A stretch of 64,000 bases of DNA from Rhizoclosmatium globosum. Its lineage: Eukaryota > Chytridiomycota > Chytridiomycetes > Chytridiales > Chytriomycetaceae. Below the pieces are notes generated by a model. That model saw only the letters and a list, made by a program, of their open reading frames with translations, did no database searches and was not told the DNA's origin. The position numbers and the translations under genes are program-made. Below are positions 24,602 to 34,585 of this stretch, one piece after another. The DNA lies in contig MCGO01000022.1 of the NCBI GenBank assembly GCA_002104985.1, positions 124,001-188,000 on the forward strand, read 5' to 3'. Every line of letters starts with the position of its first letter. Position 1 is the stretch's first letter.

Positions 24602-25111
24602 ATGGCTGTCTACCTCCGACCAGACTCACTCTTCCGCGACTTTGACCGCTTGATGAACGCTCAACTCAATGCCATGACTTCGACTGAGAAGGATGCTGAT
24701 TCCTCCATGTCCAAGTACTGGGGCGGCTCTTTCAACGCGCGCCTTGACCTCACTGAGAACGAAAAGAGCTACATTGTGCATGCCGATCTTCCAGGTGTCA
24801 AGAAGGTATGTCTCTCACTTTGATATTCCTTGAGGTGTCGAAGTCTAACGAATTGATATTCAGGATGAAGTATCACCATCAAGGACAACATCTTGACCAT
24901 TTCTGGTGAACGTTCTGCCACTCAAGAAAACAAGAACGAGCAGCGTCACATTATTGAACGCTCTTACGGAAAGTTCTCTCGTAGTGTGCGACTTCCAGAA
25001 GACGCTAATGCTGACGCTGTTTCTGCCACAATGGACCATGGAGTTTTGGAATTGACTCTTGAGAAGAAGGTCAAGTTGGATGCTGGTGTTAAGAAGATCA
25101 ACATTGCTTAA
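24602..25111 (+). CDS. Small heat-shock protein (HSP20 family), copy 1
   Basis: ATP-independent chaperone with an alpha-crystallin domain. Exon 1 is 24602-24805 (RPDSLFRDFDRLMNAQ.. FNARLDLTENEKSYIVHADL PGVKK) and exon 2 starts at 24864 with DEV. Then the frame breaks: compared with copy 2, four bases are missing after 24871. The remaining domain (ILTISGERSA, RSYGKFSRSVRLPEDA, GVLELTLEKK, the conserved GVL motif) and the C terminus are intact in the shifted frame. A second AG at 24882-24883 would splice exon 1 in frame to GAC AAC ATC and lose eight residues. The four-base lesion may be real or a read error. Confidence 0.8.
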
Positions 25112-25217
25112 TGTGTTGTGGATATCTGCTCATTATCATTTATTCCTTTTTTGCTGGCAGAATTGAATGAAGTTGATAGTTGTTGAAGAAAGTATATTTT
25201 TGAAAGTAGTTTTTGAA

Positions 25218-26086
25218 ATGCCAATTCGGGCTGTGATCTTTGATTTGGGAGGAGTGGTCGTCTCGAGCCCTCTTGAAGCTATTCGCGAGTACGAAAAGAC
25301 ACAAGGACTTCCTCCAAACTACTTGAATGTTGCCATGTGAGTACTACAAGCATTAAGCGTGGGTTGCTGATAGTTGGTAATCACAGCCAAGCTCGTGGGT
25401 CCTCTGGAGCTTTCCAACGCTTCGAAAGGGGGGAGCTCTCACTCTCTGAGTTTATTCCGGCGTTTTCGGCTGACTTATCCTGCCCTGAGAACGTCGACCA
25501 CTATGAACGTTTCTTGGCTGCCAAAAGTCTAAAACCACTTAGTACATCACATGTCGAAACTCTCCGAAACCTGCACGTGGATGGAAATGTGATGTTTCAA
25601 TTGATCATGAAGGCCTCTGATACGATTAATCCATTAATGGAGGAGGCTATTCGAAGACTGAAAGGTGCCCCAACAGTTGCAGCCATATTCAGAATACGTA
25701 TTCATTTCTTACTCTTAGGCCACTACAAAGTTGCAGCTCTCACAAACAACTTTGCTCTTCCTGAAGAATCAATATCACCTGCCCAACATAACCTCAACTC
25801 GCTTTTCGATGAAGTGTTTGAATCGTCTAAACTCGGTTTGCGGAAACCTGATCTCAAAATCTTTTTGCATGTCTGCAAAGCTCTTGGAGTTTTACCTGAG
25901 GAATGTGTGTTTCTGGATGATATTGCAGCAAACTTGAAATCCGCCAAAGATCTGGGAATGAAAACGATCCGTAAGCTCCACCTTTGTTCATTCTGTTGAA
26001 TATTTAATTTCGTGATAGGAGTGTATGTTGGAAAAGTCCATGAAGCCCTTCGGAGCTTGAGAGCCAAGTTGGAATCAAGTTGGTGA
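25218..26086 (+). CDS. HAD-superfamily protein of the EPHX2/ACAD10 N-domain type
   Basis: Exons are 25218-25336, 25387-25664, 25719-25970 and 26019-26086, all in frame, giving about 238 residues. Motif I is FDLGGVVVSSP, motif II ALTNN, motif III around GLRKPD and motif IV ECVFLDDI. The cap includes FQRFERGELSLSEF. The second Asp of the usual DxDx motif is replaced by Gly, as in the ACAD10-like branch, so phosphatase activity is doubtful. It starts 106 bp after heat-shock copy 1. Its substrate is unknown. Confidence 0.8.
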
Positions 26087-26154
26087 CAAATCGAAACTTT
26101 GAAAGAGTTACTCGCTTTTATTCAACTTTGCGGACACCAAAAATATACACGATT

Positions 26155-27205
26155 TTACTTCTTGACCACTTGTCCATACACGGCCACCCAGTTGTTGAAT
26201 GCTCTTGTTTGGGGCCACTCATTCACAGCTTTCTGAAGTTGTTCCAAAAACTGTTCTTTGGTCCATCCCAATATTGGCAAAGCCGCATCAGCATATTTCA
26301 AGTATACTGCTTCTCTGTCCCATCCATGTCTCTTTCCAAGGTCGGCAACAGAACCTTCACCCCAGTACATTGGGAGTGACACAATTTTGGTTTCGACATT
26401 GGTAATTTTGTCACCAACAGATGTGAGGTATCCCGTCAAGGAGTCGGAGAGTGCGTCATCCGTTTTAGATTGGGCAGAGAAACCTCCAATGGGATCAGTA
26501 ATTTTCCTAGTTTCTGGGCCAGTGTTGTAGTGCTTGCTGTCAAGCTCCACAAGCTCAATCCATCCACCTGGTTTGGTAACTCGAACAAGTTCTGCAACAA
26601 CGCCTGGCCATTCGTCGACCTTGATTCCCGAAATAAGAATACGTTGATGTACATAGTCGAACGTATTATCTTCATCTGTTTTTGAAGAATAAGTCTGTGA
26701 TCTTCACCCGATACTAGTTTAGATACTTACATGGAAGTCCTTTCACAACATCAGCAACCTGCAACTTGGCCCCCGCCTTTGTTCCTTTCTCAAAAGCCTT
26801 GGCATTATTGTCGACTCCGTAGAACTCAGCTTTGGCACCTCCCTCCGTGTATAACGAATCAATCCAGTATCCGTCCGATACACCAACTTCAAGAACCTTA
26901 GCATCTGGGTTCAGAACAATCTCTCTTGCTGCTGGAGCGACGACATCGTGACCAAATGCTACACGGAGTAAAACATGTTGTCTCTGGGTACGGGACAACG
27001 CAACGTCGTCCTCAAAAGTTCTGGGGTAGTTGACAGAAGTAACAGGGAAGTAGTGTTCGGCAACCTCTGGGTCTGCTGGTCTCCAGACGTCCTCCTTCTT
27101 GAACGTAGTTGTGGTTTTTTGGGTTTTTGAGACGATGGAAGTGTTTCCGGCTTTTTGCTCAGTCACAGTCTTGGTTTCAGTTGTTGTAGTCTTTGTCCAG
27201 GTCAT
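26155..27205 (-). CDS. SAM-dependent methyltransferase
   Basis: Exons 26732-27205 and 26155-26675 join in frame. After a Thr/Lys-rich N terminus and a conserved segment (HYFPVTSVNYPRTFEDD), the class I fold shows motif I VLEVGVSDGYWID, an acidic loop (FYGVDNN), the DNTFDYVHQR segment and PGGWIELVEL. The C-terminal part is helical (WGEGSVADLG, WTKEQFLEQLQ). The layout is close to fungal methyltransferases of the small-molecule type, including LaeA-like ones, but there is no evidence for a substrate. An intron splits a Tyr codon. Confidence 0.75.
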
Positions 27206-27482
27206 CTTGTGCGTTCTGGAGACTCTTTCGCTGCCCTTGCCGTAGCTTAAGTACCACCCCGAAACAAGCTTGCATCATCTGCACGGGGAGTGATGGCATA
27301 AATTGGTTGTTTGTGGCTTATGACGTCAGTAAGCAATCTCTCTTCATCTCAGTCATCAAAAAAGGATAACTTTTGGAGTCTTTCCTTCTTCCAAATCATC
27401 TGACAAATGTGAGTGGAGTGGAACCATAACTTCCCGCCCATTTCATTCACACAGCATTCACCTCAACAGGGGAAACAGAAAA

Positions 27483-27990
27483 ATGCGCGCCATACAGGCA
27501 CGAGCAGGTGTTGAAAAAGCCAGAACTATCCAAAAAAGTAAGTCATTCAACAGCTGTCAAACCTCACACACACAACACCCAACTCAGAAAAACCGTCATC
27601 TTCTCACCTCCCACCTGAATTATGGGACAATATGTCCTGCAAAGATCGCCATGTCTGGTCATCAATCAATCGAGTTCATCCGTTGGTCATCGCGTCTCGG
27701 CGTGCAAAGAGACATGAGAAAGCCGACGTAAAATCTGAAATCGATGAGTTTTATCGCATTTCTGGTGATTGTACCCTTCTTTCATGAGAATCACTGACGA
27801 TTTCTTTGACAGCCGAATTTCCGACTCTTGCACCTGCCGAAATGCTGAAATTCAAATCAAGCGGGAGTTGGCGCGCAGATTGAACGCTGCTGAAAATAAA
27901 TGGAAAGATTTGGAGGAGCTGTCCACTGGTCAAGTGGATGATATGGGAATTTGTCGTGAAATTGGAGAGAACGTTCAGCAAACGCAATGA
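27483..27990 (+). CDS. Unrecognised small helical protein
   Basis: Exons 27483-27537, 27588-27764 and 27813-27990 give about 135 residues if one A is added near 27852. Visible features are a basic N terminus, LPPELWDNMSCKDRHVW, a basic patch (ASRRAKRHEKADVK) and a long amphipathic C-terminal helix (IQIKRELARRLNAAENKWKD). The introns have clean GT..AG ends and phases that fit, which supports a real gene. It is divergent from the methyltransferase with 277 bp between starts. No family was recognised. Confidence 0.5.
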
Positions 27991-28026
27991 CTTTATTTAT
28001 CAGCAAATTAGCAGCGCATTATTGAA

Positions 28027-28874
28027 TCAATACAAATGGTAATCATTCTCTTCCGTTGTCGGACGAAGCTTATAAAACCGCGCAGAGAATCCCCGCTTCC
28101 AAACAACAAACTTAACATGATTTCCAGCCTCGATTTTTTTCGCCAACTGAAAGCGTTTGGCAAAGGTCTTTGACTCAGCCATTACCTCCATAACCCCAAC
28201 CTCCTCCAAATCCAGTGGTGTCTTTTCTTGATTCTGACCATACCCAGGCGTACTTTGCGAAATCATGTTCAAAAACCCTTTCACCTCAATTCGACAAGCT
28301 TCACATCGCCAAGAACCTTTACTGATTAGCAAATGCTGGTTCAACATATGATTCACTGACGAATAAAAAGCGCGTCAGTCTCCGGTTCGTAAGTTAGTAC
28401 CCCCAAAAATGCAGCATAAGAAGCTAGAATATGGCCAACATCATGCGTCCCCGCATATTCCCACAGTTTTGCTTCAACGCGATCAACAAACTGCTTACAA
28501 GAGCATGACCAACCAACACCGCCTCTATCGTATCCACCAGGGACCAAATCATTACAGTTTAGAATCGACTGTTTGCGGATTGATTGCGGGATAAAGGCCG
28601 CGATTTCGAGCCAGAGGTTTGCAAACACTGTAGCACGCGCTGTAGTTTCTTTTCGTTGAGTTATCAGATGCTGGAGAAGGGTTTTTGGTAAAAGTGCTAC
28701 TGGAACACCTTCGTTGAGGTAATGGGTGATCCAGAAGACGAGCGCTGAATTCACAGTGGGTTGGACGGAGAGGTGAAATGCAAGAGTCGCGAGTTTTGGA
28801 GCAGCAGCGAAAAACCATCTTTGATGTTGAATGGTCGTTGGGCACGTTCTGCTTTTCTTGTTGTTGGATGGCAT
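28027..28874 (-). CDS. Unrecognised protein with Cys-rich centre
   Basis: A single coding stretch of about 282 residues, interrupted by one missing base near 28354. The N terminus is helical (KLATLAFHLSVQPTVNSALV). The middle has SCSCKQFVDR, then HDVGHILASYAAFLGVL, and the second half has a CxxC (WRCEACRIEVKGF), so a metal-binding site is possible. The C terminus is basic. I do not recognise the family. It is flanked by an unrelated hydrolase on the same strand. Confidence 0.45.
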
Positions 28875-28962
28875 TGTTGAAGGAGGCGGAAAATCAAAAC
28901 AAAGTTAGTCATCTGATAACCTCTTCTTGTATTCGAGTTTTCCAAAATCAGATGATTGACAA

Positions 28963-30567
28963 TTATGACTTCACTGTATTTCTCCAATATATTCGGGCAC
29001 GGTCAACCAGTTCTTTCATTCTATCCAATACTTGGTCTTCATGGTCATTCATGATAAAGTGGTTTGAAGTTGGATATATCTCCCACAAATTGTCTGTGCT
29101 CAAGGCAGCTTGGTCGCGATGCCATCCCAAAGTATCATTCAAAGTGTCGGCAGGCACTGAGTTGTTGAAGTAAACATACGTGCCATCCTCCGTTACTATT
29201 TTGCCATGCACGGGAAGGTCTGAAATCAAGCTACAGTGACCACCATGCCCGTTCTCACTACACGTCCCATTCACTGAATCTCCTGATGTCATAACCGACA
29301 TTGGAATCTCCCCAAATCCGTTCGGCATAGACTCTACCTTACGAATAAACTCACGAATACCATCGCCACCTTCATTAACAATGCCAACACTCCCCAACGA
29401 CTCAGACACTGCCGTTTTGCACCAGACATCATTCATATAATGCACGACATCCGCTTCCTTCCACTTGTACATTGCATCGCTCGCCAAAGCGACCAACGCG
29501 TCAACTGACGGAATCAAGCTACTAACTGCATTCACAGCAAGACAAAGATTTCGGAACCACATTGGATTCGGCCTTGATATTCACTCATCACGTCAATCAA
29601 CATAATCCAGACACATTCGACATATGGTCCATGGTGAAATCACGGACAAAGAGTCCACCCATTGAATGACCAACCAACACGAAAGGTCCACGCTCGCCTG
29701 CTGCATTCAAGAGCGACCAGAGATTATTACTGACGAGAGAGATGGATTGCACGTCAGAGGAAATGAGAGGACTGCTGTATCCATACCCAGGACGATCGTA
29801 CCAACAAGTTCGCGTTTTGTTTGCGAGTGTGTAGAATTGATCACGGAACGATATCTTGCGGTATGCGCCCAACCCTGTTTCTAGAATGACAGTCGGAGAA
29901 CCAGTTCCTTGACATTCGAACAGCACTTTCGCCGCTTGAGGAGTTGAATAGTATGAGCCTGTTGGAGGATACTTCCATTGGATGCTAACACGTGTTGCTC
30001 CATGAAGCATACTGCATCCCAACAGAACATTGATGAATATCCAAGTCGCACAGATAGTATAAGTGACTAAGCCTTTGATTTTGATTGAGAAACGTGTGGG
30101 TACGAGAGGTTTTGTTGGAAGAGTTTGTAAGGCGACTGATGCAATGCCAGCGACAATGAGACCCAATGCTGAACTCGCGGCTGCATAATATTCTTGAAGA
30201 ATGGTATAAAAGAGTGCTGAGAGCAAATAAAGGAGTACGGGTACAAGCATGCCAATCTTAACCATCGGAGCCACAGTTCTCGACTTTCAACAGCATCTGA
30301 TATGAGGCATACAAGAACTATGAACGAGGTCAAGGTCGATATCGCGAGAATCCAGAAGACAGTTGGAAGCGGACTTGACACGACGAATCGACTGGGCGAG
30401 AAGAACGAAAGAATTCCAACGGCTGTGCATAGGAAAAGGCTGATTATGCTGCTGCATACTAGTAGCTGATGAGTTGGAGGATAGGGTTCAGTTGTAGCCT
30501 CAGGTTCGGTTGTTACGGCCGTCTCTTGAGGAAGAAGCGAGTCAGCTTCGTCATCGGTCGTGCTCAT
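28963..30567 (-). CDS. Membrane-anchored alpha/beta hydrolase
   Basis: An acidic cytoplasmic start (MSTTDDEADSLLP) is followed by about five membrane helices (VCSSIISLFLCTAVGILSFF, PTVFWILAISTLTSFIVLV and others). The hydrolase domain then shows an oxyanion region GTGSPTVILETGLG, WYDRPGYGYS, the nucleophile elbow GHSMGG and a final His in TSNHFIMNDHEDQV. Family relatives are lipases, esterases and epoxide-hydrolase-like enzymes; the N-terminal multi-pass module is less usual. Frames need single bases near 30275, 29620 and 29560. It is divergent from COG7, with 86 bp between the starts. Confidence 0.7.
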
Positions 30568-30653
30568 TACGCTGACTTGTTGATAGTAAGTAGTAAGTAG
30601 AATGGAGTTTGTTTAAAGTAGAGCGGAAACAAAAGTAACTCGAACCAAAGCCA

Positions 30654-33359
30654 ATGGACATCAAGGCCCGAGCCAAACAATGGGCCAACGAGCGGATCGC
30701 CTTAGCCCTGGCGCAGAAGCAGGAACAAGTAAAAGAGAAGGACGAGGCCGTGTCGTTTCTCGTCACGTCAACGTCGCTCGCCTGTGCCTCCGCCGCGGCA
30801 AACCTGGACCGGCTCTGCGACGACGCGGCTTTGACGCTGCCACGCGCCGCCGCCGATCTCGACTTTCTGCGCCGCGACTTGGCCAATCTGCGCGACTCGG
30901 TTGAATTCAACAACAACAACAACAAAACAAGAACAAACGACGCTTTCGACGGGCTGCTGCTCCTCGATACGATTAGATCGAGAATGCAGTTGGCGAGAGA
31001 GGTGTGTGTGTGTGTGGTCGTTGTCGGTTGGTTGGTTTGCTGATCCAACTGTATCAATCTCAAATAGGCCCTCCAAGAAGCGGAGAACTGGAACTCGTTG
31101 ACCACGGAACTCGAAACTATCTTTGCCGCGCAAGACTACTCGAAAGCCGGGCTGCGTCTTGCTGAAGCCTCCGCTCCCTCGTGCTGCTTCAGGGAACTCC
31201 CGAGTATGAGGACAGACGCTCCCTCCTGCACTCTCTCCAAAACCAGTTGGAAACTGCTGTCGGTCCTGCCCTCATGGATGCATTCAAGTCTCATGACTTG
31301 GAGAAAGTCAAGGAGTATCGACTTGTCTTTGACCAGATTCAACGGTCCCCAGAGTTTATTGCTTACTACTTCAAGACTGCAAAGGCTCCTCTCCTGTCTT
31401 ATTGGAAGAAACTCAATGATGAAATTGATATGGAGGATGCATCTGGTTTCCTGAAGGGCTTGCAGCTCTTTTTCGACCAGTTCCTTGTTGTGTTCCGTCA
31501 AGAGTTGAGGTGAGCCTGCGTTTTATGCGTGGATGATTCGTGTTTATTCAGTTTCTCTCTGACCTGATTATCTCTGGCTATTTCTAACCATGTTCCATGT
31601 CAGTTGGTCCGAACACTTGTTCTCTGGTAACAGTGCTGCCAATATGATCAAGCTTGTCCACCAAACTTTCAATTCGCTAAAGCCATCAGTTCGTTTTTCC
31701 TTGGATCGTCTCAAAAACTCGAACCAAACAACTTCTTGATTCTCCTTACCAACTCATTCAAGGTCTCCGTGTCTTGGTGTATCAACGTTGAACATGAACT
31801 AGTTCCTTTGATAGCTGCAGCTGCGGCGCCAAAGAAGGAACTGTCATCAACTCCCTCTACCGCTCAAATTGTCTCCAAGAAGCCATCATCTCTGCAAATT
31901 GGCTCATCAGCTACTCCTGCTGCAACGGTTGTCGCCAAAGTCGATCTGAGTACATGGGCATTCCCTATTTTGGAAACGTTTTCTCCATACCATCAAACTT
32001 ATCAATCGTTGGAGTTGGCTCATCTTGTTTCGTGTATTCCGTCTCTCTTTACAAGCTCTCGGGTGGTGACAACATCAACAGCTGCAGCTCGTATCGCAGC
32101 AACAGTAGACGCATTGATGGATCCTGTTATTCCGGCTGTGTTCCGGACTGTGGAGACTTCTACTCTCCGTTCCATCGACTTTACCGCTGGTTTTGGTGCT
32201 GAAGGACAAGTCAGTGCAGTGGATTCGTTCCTCGCAAATGTTGTTGAACGTATGGAGGGTGTTGTTGGAAAGTTGACTGCCTTGGGAACTGGAGATCTAT
32301 CTGCAAGTGCAGCGGCGTTGAACGAAGTCGTCAATTTCAAGTCCAATAAACCAGGTGATTTGACGCCGGAAGATGGGGATGAGTTTGGCTTGCAAGGAAG
32401 GATGGAAGATGGGCAGGAGTGGGTTGTCTTTGAGCTTGGATTGCGTTACCTCGCTGCAATCAAACTTGTACAAGAAGGAGTTACGGCGCAGGAAAGTGCT
32501 CTGTCCGAAGCATTCAAAGTCAATCAAGGAAAATGTTTAAGGCCGTTGCTGCAGCTCCATCTGAACCACCTTCTCCAACCAAACCTGCAGTTCCTGTGCC
32601 GGGAGCCACGTCTTTGATTGTATCTCGGCCATGCATCTCTTACAAATTTCCACACTCAACACTCCCCACTTACAAGACTTCATCGCATCTCCCCCTTCAC
32701 CACTCTTCCCATCCACACAGAAAACACTCTCCTCCCTCACCACAAAGACCCAAACAACCCTCTTCAACCTCATCTTCACTCCCATATCCCGCCACATTAC
32801 CCCAGTCCCAACTCTCCCAGCCTGGTCCCTCGACAAAGACCCATCCGCCCCTTCCGATGCAACCAGCGACATCCCACGCTTCTCCCTCTCCCCAAGCGTC
32901 TTCATCACCCGCGTCGGTGAAGCCCTCCTAACCCTCCCCCAACGCTTCGACATGCACATGTCAAACGACGCAAGCGCCGTCCTCTACGGAATGCAGTCCC
33001 TGCCCCACCTCAAACCCGACGACTTTTCCTTGGACGGGGAAGACGCCGCGCTTGAACTGGAGGACTTGATTCACTTGTGGATCACGGCTGTGGCTCGAAG
33101 TGCCATGTCGCTGTTGGTGGCGAAAGTGCTTGAGATTGGGAAGTTGGGGAAGTTTGGGGCGAGGCAGTTGGCGACGGATGTGGATTATATTATTAAGGTT
33201 GTGGAAGCTATGGATGTGGATGTGTTGGAGGATTTGGTTGGGGTTTCTGAGGGGCTGGATGGGGAGGGTGGTGTTGCTGTTGAAGGTGAGGGGGATGTGG
33301 TTGAAGGGAAGGTTGTGGTTGCGAGAAAGGTTGCTAAGCTTTGTGGTGTTCAAGAATAA
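30654..33359 (+). CDS. COG7: Conserved oligomeric Golgi complex subunit 7
   Basis: Lobe B subunit of the COG tethering complex in retrograde Golgi traffic. Exon 1 (30654-31001) has the N-terminal coiled coil (LVTSTSLACASAAANLDRLC, DLDFLRRDLANLR) and SRMQLARE. Exon 2 from 31068 continues ALQEAENWNSL, as in animal COG7, then RSPEFIAYYFKTAKAPLLSY. The C terminus carries VGEALLTLPQRFD, LWITAVARSAMSLLVAKVL and GARQLATDVDYIIKVVEA. Similarity in order and motifs to COG7 over the full length is convincing. Single-base breaks occur near 31180, 31725, 32535 and 32625. The first intron begins with a GT repeat. Confidence 0.85.
31002..31016 (+). repeat. (GT)7 run at an intron donor
   Basis: The 5' splice site of the first COG7 intron lies at the start of gtgtgtgtgtgtgtg, giving several overlapping GT donors. 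Confidence 0.6.
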
Positions 33360-33465
33360 ATGTGTTTTTTCTCCTCAATTCTCTTGCTCCTTTAAGTACA
33401 CATTCTGCTAATGCGCAATGAACTTGGGCATTTTATTTTGGAATATAATGCCAGGTTCAACTCTA

Positions 33466-34544
33466 TCATCGACGATTCCATTGAAAATCATCTCTCAAAC
33501 GTCTCCCAAACCTTCCAACAAACTCGGTTTTATCCCATCCAATATCGCAGTTCCCTCCAAAAATACTGACACTTCTGATCATCTCCAGCTGTCCCAAATT
33601 TGATGGAACCATTCCCATTAAACCGTTGTTGTTCATGACCAGAGATTCCATCCAAAAGCAGTTTCCTAATTCGCTCGGTATATTGCCAGTGAGTCTATTG
33701 TATGACACATTGAGATTCTTCATCATTCGGAGGCTTCCTAGTTCTCTCGGAATAACTCCCACAATTCCGCAACGAGACAAATCCAGAGTTTCTAACTGCT
33801 GTAAAGACTGTACGAGAGGCGGTATTGATGAGCCTGCCAGAAAACAGCTTGAAAGGTTCAAGTATTCGAGTTTGTGCAGGGACCACAATGTTAATGGGAT
33901 TGGACCGCAAAGAGACACGTTTTTGCTGAGATTCAAGTGCTGGAGAGAGTGGCAGTGAAAGGGTGGGAGGGGGCCGGATAGTTTGCAGTCGCTGAGGTCA
34001 AGATATTCGAGATAAGTAAGAGATAAGAGGGAGGCGGGGAGGGATCCTGTAATATCGCAGCTATGGCAGTGTATTAGAATAGCTTCCGACGTTTAAATCC
34101 AACGTACTTTTGTAGTTCCACTCGTTTGAGAGAGGTAAGGGAACCGATGTCCTGTGGCAACGGCCCGCATATGTTGTTCCCTCGAAAGTGATTGAACAAG
34201 ACTCGAATCCGAACTAATGTCTTTATGGTAGTGATAGCTGGGGGCAGTGGGCCGCCAATTAATTGGCAGATACCAAACGACTCCAATTGCGACCAATGCA
34301 GCTCGCAGTATACTCGTTGATACACGTCCGGCCATTTAAACCAAAGCGCATCAAAGTCGACTGTGCGACGCGTTGAACGGGTTGGGGGTTTCGGGAGGAA
34401 CAGCGACAAGTTCTTGACGGCGAACGCTCGATTCAGCAGGAAGGAATTGTATCGTCGCGAGAGTCTTCGATACTTCAAGACTTGTTTTGGAGAAATGAAG
34501 GCGAGAATGTGGAGAATGAGTTCGGAGGGAAGTGAGTTGAGCAT
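33466..34544 (-). CDS. F-box protein with leucine-rich repeats
   Basis: Exons 34108-34544 and 33466-34060 join in frame, about 343 residues, with no repair needed. An F-box opens the protein (LNSLPSELILHILAFI, then SRRYNSFLLN). LRRs of the plant-receptor/fungal type follow: GGPLPPAITTIKTLVRI, CGPLPQDIGSLTSLKR, GSLPASLLSLTYLEYLDLSD, GPIPLTLWSLHKLEYLNLSS, GVIPRELGSLRMMKNLNVSY and GNIPSELGNC. F-box proteins link substrates to SCF ubiquitin ligases, and the LRRs would choose the substrate. The start lies 41 bp from that of the TIR-ankyrin gene on the other strand; a functional link is only an inference. Confidence 0.85.
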
Positions 34545-34585
34545 TTGGGTGGTTTTGCGGACTTTTTTGATACCAAAACTCAATA
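34545..34585. promoter_or_regulatory. 41-bp divergent region between F-box/LRR and TIR-ankyrin genes
   Basis: The two start codons are back to back with 41 bp between them. No TATA box is visible. Transcription must start inside or very near the opposite coding sequence, so the two genes probably share regulation. Confidence 0.5.

Larger units (their letters stand above)
24508..25185 (+). repeat. Inverted duplicate, arm 1 (small heat-shock gene)
   Basis: From the TATA region through the intron to about 75 bp past the stop, this segment is nearly identical to the reverse complement of 50165-50835. The 3' flanking sequence (ggatatctgctcattatc and onward) is also shared, so whole transcription units were copied. 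Confidence 0.85.

Noticed and set aside
30551..31105. Minus-strand frame of 184 codons
   Set aside because: It is antisense to the COG7 N terminus and its repeat-rich intron.
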